From Alphaproteobacteria bacterium (GTDB taxonomy: Bacteria; Pseudomonadota; Alphaproteobacteria; CAAHEQ01; UBA3637): a stretch of 20,428 bases of DNA. Below the pieces are notes generated by a model. The model saw nothing but the letters and a program-made list of their open reading frames with translations. It ran no database searches and was not told the DNA's origin. Every line of letters begins with the position of its first letter. Within the stretch, counting starts at the first letter, position 1. The DNA is taken from contig CAAHEQ010000086.1 in assembly GCA_900772625.1 (NCBI GenBank), forward strand, positions 1 to 20,428, given 5' to 3'. Below are positions 13,471 to 20,428 of this stretch, piece after piece. The position numbers were made by a program, and so were the translations under genes.

Positions 13471-15836
13471 AAAACGCGGTATTTATATATTTGATTTTGC
13501 TGCCGCTGGTCTTGATGATGGCTCTGTTGCCGCTGGATACAGTTTTGTCCGTTCTGTCGTGGGTCGCATTGGCCTCTGTTCCACTGTCTTTGGGACTGAT
13601 TATCTATGCGTTCGTTAAAACAAAAGACTTTTATAATAAAACAAAGAAATGCTTTATTGCAGCTTTAGTGCTTGTTTTGTCGGCTCTGCCAGCGCAAGCA
13701 GATACTTCGTGGGCGACTGGTATCGGCAGTGGCATTTGGGGAGCAGGGACTTATAACTTTTCGAAAATGGGTGATGCTGCTTATGCTGTCGCAACAGGTC
13801 AATATGGTCAAGCGTTCGAGGATTTGGGCAATTTAGCTAATCCTTTTACAAGCGCTTGGAATGCGCTAAAACGTGGTTATAACGATTGGAGAACGACTCG
13901 CAGCCTCAGTCAGCGAGATGATGCTTTCCGAGAAATGGCACGCTTGTCGGCAATTCCAGAAGCCGAGCGCACGCCCGCTCAACAAGCCGATCTTGAAAAG
14001 GCGCGTCAAGAGTATCTAGAACTGCAAAAAGAGCTTGATTTATTGCCGTGCCCAACGACTCAGGATTTGTATCAAGAGTATGTTGAAGGATGCTGGACGT
14101 GCGATGTGGCAAACTTGTTTATCGAAGGCGCTGATAAAATCGCGAGCGCGATGTATCGATTGGATAAGCAGCATCACTTTACGTTGGCTTTGCTCGCGAT
14201 TGGCTTGCTGTTTTGGATTTTAATTCGAACGCTAAAATTGTTGGTCAGCTTTGGTGTGGCGGATATTGGTGGCTATTTTAAAGACCTATTTTATAAGTTG
14301 ATGACGTGTATTTTCATCGCGATTTTGTTGTCACTTCCGATGAACAAGCTTGTGGATTTTGCAATCTCTCCATTCTTTATTTTCTCAACGGCGGTCAGCG
14401 AGCATTTGATGGCGATTTCAAACAAAACGTCATTTGAGACAAACGCTAAAATCGATGAAGTGATGAGCCAAACTTATGGATCGAGCTTGGAGTGCAAGTA
14501 CTGTGAAGATTTAAAAAATGGGACGGGTGCGCTGCCTGATTCGAAAATATCGCAAGCGGTGAATTACAATGCTTCGGCGGATCAACGTGTGGTGACGCCG
14601 CTGATGCGAAACGCCTTGTTGTGTTCGATGTGTAATATCTATCAAGTGACGGCAGTGCCGACTATCACGGGTCAATTCTTGTACTGCACAGCCAAAAATG
14701 AAACAGGCGATGGTTCGCGACTTGGGAAATCTAAAATATATGCCGATTGGAATGCTGTGACGGTGGGTATTTTCTTAACATTGTCGTTCTTCTTGGTGTC
14801 GGCGATTTTCTCGTTCTATTTGATAGACAGCTTTTTCAGAATTGCGATTGTTTTGATTTTGTTGCCATTTTTGATTATCGCCTTTGCTTTCGAGCGGACA
14901 AGATCTTATACAACAAAGGGTTTCCAAGTGCTTGTGCACGCGATGATGACGTATATTATTATTGTGTTGTTCGAAATTGTAAGCTTGCGTATGTTCTATG
15001 TGATGTTGGGTGAAAAAGCGCAAGAGCTGACAAGACTGTCTTTTGCAAATGACTTTGTGGGGTTGAAAGATCTTGTCGCATTTGGTAAAAACGGTGGGCA
15101 CGTGATGTTGGTGTGCTTGGGTTTTGTCGCGATTGTGTTCTTCTTGCTCAAACGACTTGATGCGTACATTACGCAAATCACGGGCATCAGTCTGTCGAAC
15201 TCGGGTGGCGCTTCGGCCGCGATGACATCGACTGCGGCGGCGGTTGGTATGGCCAATGATATTAAAGGCTCGCTGGGTATTAACCCGCCAGAAGATGTGC
15301 TGAAGAACAAGGAAAAAGGTGAAAATTACACCAGCAAAACGATCGGTACACGTTCATTTGACGCCGAAGAAAAAGATGATGAAAAGATTGAAAAGACGGC
15401 AGGTAAAGGAACAGAGCAAGCCGTATCTAACGCAGGCAACGCGGTTGCAAACGGGATTGATAAAGTGGGGTCAGAGGGCTCGAAAGGTCTGATGAAATCA
15501 GGGCTGAAACTCAGCAAGGCAGGCTATGGCCTTGGTGCGATTGCGGGTGTGCCGATGATGGCGGCAGGTGCTGTGGGCTATGGACTTAGCAAGGCGGCAA
15601 AGTTTACGGTCAAAACGGGCACAAAAGCGCTGGCAAAGGCTTCGGGCTATTTGGCCAAAAAGGCAACAGGTGCAGTGCTGCGCGTTAAGCGTGGTTCTAA
15701 AAAAGCCGTGGCAAAGGCAAAGTACTATGCAGGCGCGCCAGCGCGTGCTGTCAATAAAATCAAAGGCAAGTTCAAAGAGCGCAAATCACGCCGCGAGGCC
15801 AGACGTCAGGCGCGTCAAAAATATCGTGAAAAATAG
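13467..15836 (+). CDS. VirB6/TrbL-like membrane protein, paralogue 4, with extended N-terminus and basic C-terminal tail
   Basis: This 789-aa protein is the largest of the set. It has two N-terminal hydrophobic helices (about 5-21 and 25-49), then a signal-peptide-like stretch (K60-K61, hydrophobic core, A-Q-A at 76-78), then an exported domain with a charged helical part (about 140-192). GCWTC follows (C209, C212), then a helix (238-260) and ADIGGYF (265-271), the variant of PNIG-x-F. A second exported segment has three Cys pairs or singles (C343/C346, C386/C389, C407). Helices lie at about 432-455, 457-476, 488-510 and 545-562. The C-terminal 200 residues are soluble, Ala/Gly-rich and increasingly Lys/Arg-rich. 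Rickettsial VirB6 proteins also carry long extensions. The start overlaps the previous stop (ATGA), implying coupled translation. Identity as a VirB6-like subunit is inferred from the shared core. Confidence 0.65.
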   Translation: MKNAVFIYLILLPLVLMMALLPLDTVLSVLSWVALASVPLSLGLIIYAFVKTKDFYNKTKKCFIAALVLVLSALPAQADTSWATGIGSGIWGAGTYNFSKMGDAAYAVATGQYGQAFEDLGNLANPFTSAWNALKRGYNDWRTTRSLSQRDDAFREMARLSAIPEAERTPAQQADLEKARQEYLELQKELDLLPCPTTQDLYQEYVEGCWTCDVANLFIEGADKIASAMYRLDKQHHFTLALLAIGLLFWILIRTLKLLVSFGVADIGGYFKDLFYKLMTCIFIAILLSLPMNKLVDFAISPFFIFSTAVSEHLMAISNKTSFETNAKIDEVMSQTYGSSLECKYCEDLKNGTGALPDSKISQAVNYNASADQRVVTPLMRNALLCSMCNIYQVTAVPTITGQFLYCTAKNETGDGSRLGKSKIYADWNAVTVGIFLTLSFFLVSAIFSFYLIDSFFRIAIVLILLPFLIIAFAFERTRSYTTKGFQVLVHAMMTYIIIVLFEIVSLRMFYVMLGEKAQELTRLSFANDFVGLKDLVAFGKNGGHVMLVCLGFVAIVFFLLKRLDAYITQITGISLSNSGGASAAMTSTAAAVGMANDIKGSLGINPPEDVLKNKEKGENYTSKTIGTRSFDAEEKDDEKIEKTAGKGTEQAVSNAGNAVANGIDKVGSEGSKGLMKSGLKLSKAGYGLGAIAGVPMMAAGAVGYGLSKAAKFTVKTGTKALAKASGYLAKKATGAVLRVKRGSKKAVAKAKYYAGAPARAVNKIKGKFKERKSRREARRQARQKYREK

Positions 15837-15855
15837 CGTGTGCGGGCTTTTTCAC
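15826..15855 (+). terminator. Possible terminator at the end of the VirB6-like operon
   Basis: GTGAAAAA (15826-15833) pairs with TTTTTCAC (15848-15855), and two more G-C pairs can form inside after a two-base bulge. The stem overlaps the stop codon of paralogue 4. No long T run follows, so the call is tentative. The rest of the 129-base gap before the next gene is very AT-rich and must hold that gene's promoter, but no clear -35/-10 pair stands out. Confidence 0.35.
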
Positions 15856-15965
15856 CATTTTGGCGTTTGATTTTATTGAAAAATTTAAAAAAAATATTTT
15901 TTGTCTATTTTCTTTTTTGAGAATCTGTTGTAAGATGATAAAAAAGAAAATAAAGGAGTCTTTAA

Positions 15966-16889
15966 ATGGAAGAAATTATATTTCCTAATCAAATCAGAAT
16001 GGTTCGCCGCACACGCGGTAAAACAATGAAAGAAATCGCATCTGTTTTGAACGTCAGCTTGTCTGCAATCAGCAAGATTGAAAAAGGCTATCGCCGCATT
16101 GATGAAGACCAGTTAAACAAAATATCAGAGTTTTTACATTGTCCAAAAGAAAGTATTTTCGTTTATGAAAAGACTTCTCAGCCCGAGGTTTTGCAAGCTT
16201 GGGAAAAAGAACAAGAGCGCCGTAAACAAATCAATGAAAAAAGTGGTTTGAAGACTTTGGGCGCAGGCTTGCGCTATCTGCGAGGTGAAAAGATGCTCAC
16301 GTTGCAAGACGTGGCAAAAGGGGCTGGCCTAACGCTTTCAGTGTACCACCGAATCGAAATGGGGCAAAGAGAAGTGAGTGAGGATCAATTCCAAAAAATA
16401 GCTCATGCGTTAGGCTATGCTGCCGAAGACCTGCAACTGAAGATTTACGAATTGGATATGGCGGGGACTTTGCAAGAGTTCAAGAAAACGGCGCAAGCGG
16501 GCATTTTCCACCCGAAGGGCGGCTATAATGATTTGCCGTTGCGCAACTTGACTTTCCAACAAATCTTTCAACTGCCCTTGTATCAAGCGGATAAAATTGA
16601 CGCGCCAAGCGATGCTTTGACCGTTAATGATGTCAATAAAGATAATGCTTTTGCGGTTTGTGTACCGCTTGAGTGCGCATTATGGGGCAAGTTTTCGCAA
16701 GTCAAAGCGGTGGCGAGCTTGAAAGAAAAAGGCTCAAATGAGGGGCTTTCACTTCTGAAAAAAGACGGGCATTTTTTGTTGGGTTCACTTGATGGTTTGC
16801 ATTTTACAGAAATTAACCAAAAAGGACAATTTGATTTGCAAAAAGAAGAACTCGATAATACCTTTAAAGTATTAGCTTTATTGCCGTAG
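15966..16889 (+). CDS. XRE/Cro-CI family regulator with two helix-turn-helix domains
   Basis: This 307-aa protein has two HTH_XRE domains. The first is at about 8-66 (R-x-x-R-G-x-T, then ASVLNVSLSAISKIEKG). The second is at about 98-157 (L-R-x-x-R-G, then AKGAGLTLSVYHRIEMG). Both end in the usual short helix before a linker. The C-terminal half (160-307) is beta-rich by eye. Its layout recalls the sensor half of phage-type repressors, but no Ser-Lys protease pair could be assigned. The SD AAAGGAG at 15952-15958 sets the start. It heads an operon with the 277-aa gene (8-base gap) and sits next to the VirB6-like operon, so it is the obvious candidate regulator of the locus, possibly acting at the inverted repeat at 8119-8151. 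That target is inference. Confidence 0.85.
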   Translation: MEEIIFPNQIRMVRRTRGKTMKEIASVLNVSLSAISKIEKGYRRIDEDQLNKISEFLHCPKESIFVYEKTSQPEVLQAWEKEQERRKQINEKSGLKTLGAGLRYLRGEKMLTLQDVAKGAGLTLSVYHRIEMGQREVSEDQFQKIAHALGYAAEDLQLKIYELDMAGTLQEFKKTAQAGIFHPKGGYNDLPLRNLTFQQIFQLPLYQADKIDAPSDALTVNDVNKDNAFAVCVPLECALWGKFSQVKAVASLKEKGSNEGLSLLKKDGHFLLGSLDGLHFTEINQKGQFDLQKEELDNTFKVLALLP

Positions 16890-16897
16890 AGGTTATT

Positions 16898-17731
16898 ATG
16901 ACAGAAGATGCAATCAAAAGAAAAGAAGTTTTTATCAGAAAGAAGAAAGGTATAAGAAGCGAAGCTGATGTCCTTGCTCAGCGCTTAATTAATATTTATA
17001 GGCAGTTGGGTGTTTTGGGTGCTGATGCGACTGAAAAGTACAACCAAATGCTACTCAAGGAAGTGACGCCCGAAGTGATGGTGTCTTTTCGCTCTATCCC
17101 AGGAGGCGAAGAAGTGCGCGAGTATTATAATTTTCTGTCGCACACGGATGATGAGGAGACTGAAGAGAACAGCACAAATGCAAAGACGGGACTGGCGCTT
17201 TTGCCAAAAGCTGAACAACTATCACCACTGTGGGAAAACTTTGGCTCGGCAGCGGGCGGCATTGGCGGATTGGGTGGTGGCAATGCGCAAAATCCTATTG
17301 CAATGACGGTGGTCGATCCTATTCGTGCTTCTGTTGTGACGGCCTCTAGCGCACCCGCGGGGAGCTTTGCCAGTGGTGTTGATGTATCATTGTTGCAGCA
17401 AGAAATAGATGACGCATTGACGGACGGATTTAACCGCATTATGGAACCGCTCAATTTTGTGGTGATTGACTCAAACGTGGATAAGATGCACCAAAACTTG
17501 AAGAAGGCAAAGCAGGAGGCTAGCGAACAATTCGAAGGCTTGAAGGCTCAGTTGCAACAAGTCGTGCTTGATGTAGCGGAAAAGTCGGCATTTCCTAGGT
17601 TGCCAGAGGCGCAAAGCAATCGTTCTCAAAATGCGTCCCAGCCAAAGTCTGCGACCCGTTTGCCAGAGCGCTCGTACAAGAAAAAGTACGGACAAAAATT
17701 TTCTGTTGATATGACAGAAGATGATGAGTGA
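16898..17731 (+). CDS. 277-aa soluble protein of unknown function
   Basis: The family is not recognised and there is no signal peptide or membrane helix. The N-terminus is strongly basic (K8 to R20) and leads into a helical domain to about 80. An acidic stretch (84-90) follows, then a Gly-rich linker (117-129, G-x-x-G-G-x-G-G), a helical segment at about 162-230 with heptad character, and a polar tail that is basic at 258-266 and acidic at the very end. The ATG at 16898 is preceded by GAGG overlapping the stop of the HTH regulator, so the two are co-transcribed. A DNA-associated or regulatory partner is one possibility; a secretion-system accessory protein is another. Nothing in the sequence decides between them. 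Confidence 0.7.
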   Translation: MTEDAIKRKEVFIRKKKGIRSEADVLAQRLINIYRQLGVLGADATEKYNQMLLKEVTPEVMVSFRSIPGGEEVREYYNFLSHTDDEETEENSTNAKTGLALLPKAEQLSPLWENFGSAAGGIGGLGGGNAQNPIAMTVVDPIRASVVTASSAPAGSFASGVDVSLLQQEIDDALTDGFNRIMEPLNFVVIDSNVDKMHQNLKKAKQEASEQFEGLKAQLQQVVLDVAEKSAFPRLPEAQSNRSQNASQPKSATRLPERSYKKKYGQKFSVDMTEDDE

Positions 17732-17795
17732 TTTTTAAGTAATCGTTAACTATATTGCTTTACAATAAGGCTATCGCGATTAAAAGGATTATAAA

Positions 17796-19538
17796 ATGGT
17801 GGACGTCAATTCATTACGAGAGCTCGAAAAAGCGCTTGCTGATTACCAAGAAACTCAAGAAACGCTCAACACGTTTGTCGGTATTGCTCAACGTATTTTG
17901 GGCGATGAATGGTTGTCTGTGCTGTCTGATATAATCGAAAATGATAACACCCTTGTTCCGAATGAAAAAAAAGTTTTAAAAGATAAAGCCAATCATGCAA
18001 TCCATTATTACGGCGCTTTGGCAGCGTGGGAGGAAGCTTATTCCTATTTGAATAATACGCAAGTTGCAACACTTGATTTGTTGCGCGAACGCTTGCCAGT
18101 GCTTGAATATTGGCTCAATTTGTTCGGACAAGAGGGTAAAGATCTGGTGCAAAAAGTGCGTGCACTAGCTCAGCAAAAAGCTCAAGAAAAGACCGCTGAG
18201 GAAGAGCAACAAGTAGAAGATTTGCAACAAAGTTTGTCCGAAAATTCCACACACATTGTGCAGGCAGAAGTGGGGCGAAACGAGTCATTGCAAACGATGC
18301 AATCCACCGATTTAGCGCAAGAGTCAAACTTGCCAGAAGACTCACAAATTATTGACGTGCCACAAGCACAACCGTTAGCGCAAGTCGAGCAAGGAGAGAA
18401 GTTGCAAGAGGTGCAAGTTGTTGAGCCATCTGTTTCCAGCGAAGTGCAGGAACAAGAAGACGAGCAAACGCAAGTTTTTGAACCCGAACAAGAAGCGCAA
18501 CAAGCCTCCAATGATGCAGAGACTGTGCCAGAAACTGCGCTGGCTGAAGATGTTGTGGCGCAAAGCGTAGAGAATCAAACCATTACGCCCGTGATGGCTG
18601 AGGAAGTGGCAGAAGTTGAACCGTTTGACGCACCCGAGGTACAGGGCGATACGCTTAATACAGTTGCTGACAGCACGCCTGTCGAAAATGTGGCGCAAGC
18701 TGATGCGATTGAACCTGAGGCAGTCGAAAATGTAGCGCAAGTTGATGCGGTTGAACCTGAAGCAGTCGAAAATGTAGCGCCAACTGATGCGGTTGAACCT
18801 GCGCCCGCTTCAGCCGAGCCCAACGTGGAAACACAGAGCGCGCCAGAAGGATTGATTGTTCGCCAAATGCCTAAACCTGATATCAATCGCGATACTTATC
18901 CCAACTTATCGTTGGAAGAGCTGGTTGATGAAGGTTCGGCTGGGGCATTGAATGCTGCTCCTGTACAGGTCGCAACGGCAGAACAAAATGTGGCTGAACC
19001 GACTTACGGATTTTCACAAAATTGGGATATTGCAAGCTATCAACGCCAAAAGCGTCTTTATGATGATGCTAATAATTGGCTTAATGCGTGGTGCATTCGA
19101 ATGGATAATATGGATAAAACCAGCTATCCACACTATGGCTTCATCGTTGATATTACTTATGATTTAAAAGAAAAAATCCAAAACGTTTTGGAAAATCAAC
19201 TTTTGGACGAGCTGGTCGATCGTGAAATTGAAGGCGGTAAAGAAGCGCTGGAACGCTTGGCGCAAGCGTTGGATAAAGAGCTGGACGGCCTGCCAGATGA
19301 TTTGAAGTTGTCGACAAAAGACAAAATGGAGTTGGATGCAAAGGCGGTATTAGGTGCTCTTGATACGTCAAATGAAAAAGAATACATTGGTCCTGCGGCG
19401 GACGGCTTTGAATTGATGGACGATCCTTATGCAGTTCCAACCGAACAAATTATCAGCGATTTTGAGGCAACTGAAAAAAATGCACAAAATGAGATTGACA
19501 AATTAAACGTAATAGAGGACAATCCTAAGAAAAGTTAG
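17796..19538 (+). CDS. 580-aa acidic cytoplasmic protein of unknown function with 14-residue repeats
   Basis: The family is not recognised. There is no export signal. The N-terminal domain (about 1-145) is helical. Residues 145-355 are dominated by Glu, Gln, Ala and Val and are probably disordered, and include three tandem 14-residue repeats at 296-337 (consensus VENVAQxDAxEPEA). The C-terminal domain (about 405-580) is again helical and acidic, with a Trp-rich segment near its start and an Asp/Pro-rich end. The domain-linker-domain layout resembles that of the 636-aa protein on the other side of the locus, without clear sequence similarity. AAAAGGA at 17782-17788 sets the start. The partial lipoprotein gene follows after 18 bases, so they share a transcript. 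Structural linker or secreted substrate are both open. Confidence 0.75.
   Translation: MVDVNSLRELEKALADYQETQETLNTFVGIAQRILGDEWLSVLSDIIENDNTLVPNEKKVLKDKANHAIHYYGALAAWEEAYSYLNNTQVATLDLLRERLPVLEYWLNLFGQEGKDLVQKVRALAQQKAQEKTAEEEQQVEDLQQSLSENSTHIVQAEVGRNESLQTMQSTDLAQESNLPEDSQIIDVPQAQPLAQVEQGEKLQEVQVVEPSVSSEVQEQEDEQTQVFEPEQEAQQASNDAETVPETALAEDVVAQSVENQTITPVMAEEVAEVEPFDAPEVQGDTLNTVADSTPVENVAQADAIEPEAVENVAQVDAVEPEAVENVAPTDAVEPAPASAEPNVETQSAPEGLIVRQMPKPDINRDTYPNLSLEELVDEGSAGALNAAPVQVATAEQNVAEPTYGFSQNWDIASYQRQKRLYDDANNWLNAWCIRMDNMDKTSYPHYGFIVDITYDLKEKIQNVLENQLLDELVDREIEGGKEALERLAQALDKELDGLPDDLKLSTKDKMELDAKAVLGALDTSNEKEYIGPAADGFELMDDPYAVPTEQIISDFEATEKNAQNEIDKLNVIEDNPKKS
18681..18806 (+). repeat. 42-bp in-frame tandem repeat, three copies
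   Basis: The copies are at 18681-18722, 18723-18764 and 18765-18806, each beginning GTCGAAAATGT. Copies 1 and 2 are nearly identical; copy 3 diverges at its end. Each encodes 14 residues of the low-complexity centre of the 580-aa protein. Confidence 0.9.
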
Positions 19539-19556
19539 AAAGAAAAGGATACAAAT

Positions 19557-20428
19557 ATGATGACACGAAAATTTTTAAGCTTATCGACAAGTGTTTGCTT
19601 AGTGGCGGCGACTTTGATAACAGCGGCTTGTAAGTCAAACGATCAAGTGTCTGCGGATATGCAAGCACAAAATGTGTCTTATGAACAAATGGCGGGAGCG
19701 GCGCCTGCTGTTAATCCTTATACTGATACTCAAATGGGCTATCAGGGTGATGTTGCCTCTGCGCCAGCCTATGAGCCGCAAATCGTTATCGATGATCAAG
19801 CGCAATACAATCCTGTGCCGGTTGATAATAATACGGCAGCACCGTCTTGTCACTTGGTCAAAAATGGTCAAGTCGTACCCGAGTTTTCTGCTGATGAATT
19901 GGTTGTCGTGGATGTCAATGAGCAAGCAATGCCTCAAAATGCAACTGTTGTTGCGGCAAAACCTGCTTCCACATCAAAAAGTACGTATCAACAAATTAAG
20001 CTCGGTAGAACTGAGCCGATGTCCTCATATGTCAATATTGAAACGCCCGTTCGCTGCGAAATTCCAGCGACCAGAGATGTGCTGACAAACCTTGTCCACC
20101 TGACGGCGGATTCATTTAAAATGACAAGATTGGAACGCTCTGACGATTTGCCACGTTATGAAGTAAACGGTTATACATTTAAAAACTTACCGCTCGATGT
20201 TGCAATCCAAAACTTGGTGCTGGAAGCGGGCATTCGCGTTTATGCTGATGACGCTTTGTTCCCAGAAGTCTCTGGCGACAAAATCCGCGGTGAATTAACG
20301 GCTGTTTTGAATGAACTGACTGCGGCGGGTGATATATACTATCGTTATAATGCAGTGCGTAAACAATTGTTCTTGTCCAGATATGCTCGCTTTACAATGA
20401 ATGTGCCAGGAGGCCGCGTTGGGATGTA
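19557..20428 (+). CDS. Lipoprotein with a possible secretin N-terminal domain, 3' end outside window
   Basis: This frame is open to the window edge (290 codons). Two adjacent ATGs (19557, 19560) follow AAAAGGA. The protein has a lipoprotein signal ending in T-A-A-C (Cys25; Lys at +2 allows outer-membrane sorting). Residues 26-170 are polar and Ala/Pro/Gln-rich. From about 180 to 285 a folded region has a helix-strand pattern including F-K-N-L-P-L-D-V-A-I-Q-N-L, G-I-R-V-Y and G-E-L-T-A-V-L-N-E-L, then Y-Y-R-Y-N and F-T-M-N-V-P-G. This resembles the N-terminal (STN/N0-like) domain of type IVb pilus secretins such as PilN and BfpB, which are outer-membrane lipoproteins forming the pilus or secretion pore. 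The secretin domain itself would lie beyond the window. The lipoprotein call is firm; the secretin call is tentative. Confidence 0.6.
   Translation, partial: MMTRKFLSLSTSVCLVAATLITAACKSNDQVSADMQAQNVSYEQMAGAAPAVNPYTDTQMGYQGDVASAPAYEPQIVIDDQAQYNPVPVDNNTAAPSCHLVKNGQVVPEFSADELVVVDVNEQAMPQNATVVAAKPASTSKSTYQQIKLGRTEPMSSYVNIETPVRCEIPATRDVLTNLVHLTADSFKMTRLERSDDLPRYEVNGYTFKNLPLDVAIQNLVLEAGIRVYADDALFPEVSGDKIRGELTAVLNELTAAGDIYYRYNAVRKQLFLSRYARFTMNVPGGRVGM

Noticed and set aside
16443..16889. S24 (LexA/CI-type) self-cleaving peptidase domain in the regulator
   Set aside because: The general layout is suggestive, but no Ala-Gly cleavage site or Ser/Lys catalytic pair could be placed.
18681..18806. Tandem 42-bp repeat as a CRISPR-like array
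   Set aside because: The units are contiguous with no spacers and encode an in-frame peptide repeat.

Overview
The window reads as a moderately AT-rich alphaproteobacterial chromosome, probably from an uncultured, host- or gut-associated lineage. This assignment is inferred. The left end has birA followed directly by the RNase J gene, a pairing familiar from alphaproteobacteria. The right two thirds carries several VirB6-like membrane proteins in a row, reminiscent of the tandem virB6 (rvhB6) genes of Rickettsiales. No tRNA, rRNA, insertion sequence, integrase or CRISPR array was seen. No gap between genes exceeds about 160 bases; the larger gaps hold promoters and terminators.

Region 1 (1-5430) is housekeeping. 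It holds the 3' end of birA, an RNase J gene, a NlpD-like lipoprotein (two LysM domains plus a degenerate LytM domain), a secreted Sel1-repeat protein ending at a strong terminator, a small convergent ferredoxin-thioredoxin-reductase-like Fe-S/disulfide protein on the minus strand, and rlmH. A two-way terminator at 5397-5426 closes this block.

Region 2 (5450-8072, minus strand) holds two proteins of unknown function, 636 and 213 aa, each with its own promoter. The 636-aa protein has a long low-complexity centre.

Region 3 (8123-15836, plus strand) is the most distinctive part: four polytopic membrane proteins resembling VirB6/TrbL channel subunits of type IV secretion systems. Each has an N-terminal export signal or lipobox (or, in the last, an internal signal-like segment), a Gly-Cys-x-x-Cys motif, and a [PA]-[ND]-I-G motif 54-56 residues further on. 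A signal-peptide-bearing low-complexity protein of unknown function lies between the second and third. The first is transcribed alone (own promoter, own terminator). The other four genes form a tightly packed operon. The promoter of the first gene overlaps, with near-perfect twofold symmetry, the promoter of the divergent 213-aa gene.

Region 4 (15966-20428, plus strand) holds a regulator with two Cro/CI-type helix-turn-helix domains, two cytoplasmic proteins of unknown function (277 and 580 aa, the latter with a 42-bp tandem repeat), and the first 290 codons of a lipoprotein whose last visible segment resembles the N-terminal domain of type IVb pilus secretins (PilN/BfpB). It runs off the window.

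The working picture is that regions 2-4 are one accessory locus for an envelope-spanning secretion or pilus-like apparatus. It combines multiple VirB6-like inner-membrane channels, possible outer-membrane lipoprotein components, a dedicated regulator, and several large soluble proteins that could be structural partners or substrates. No ATPase (VirB4, VirB11 or VirD4 type) is inside the window, so the identity of the machine is not settled here.
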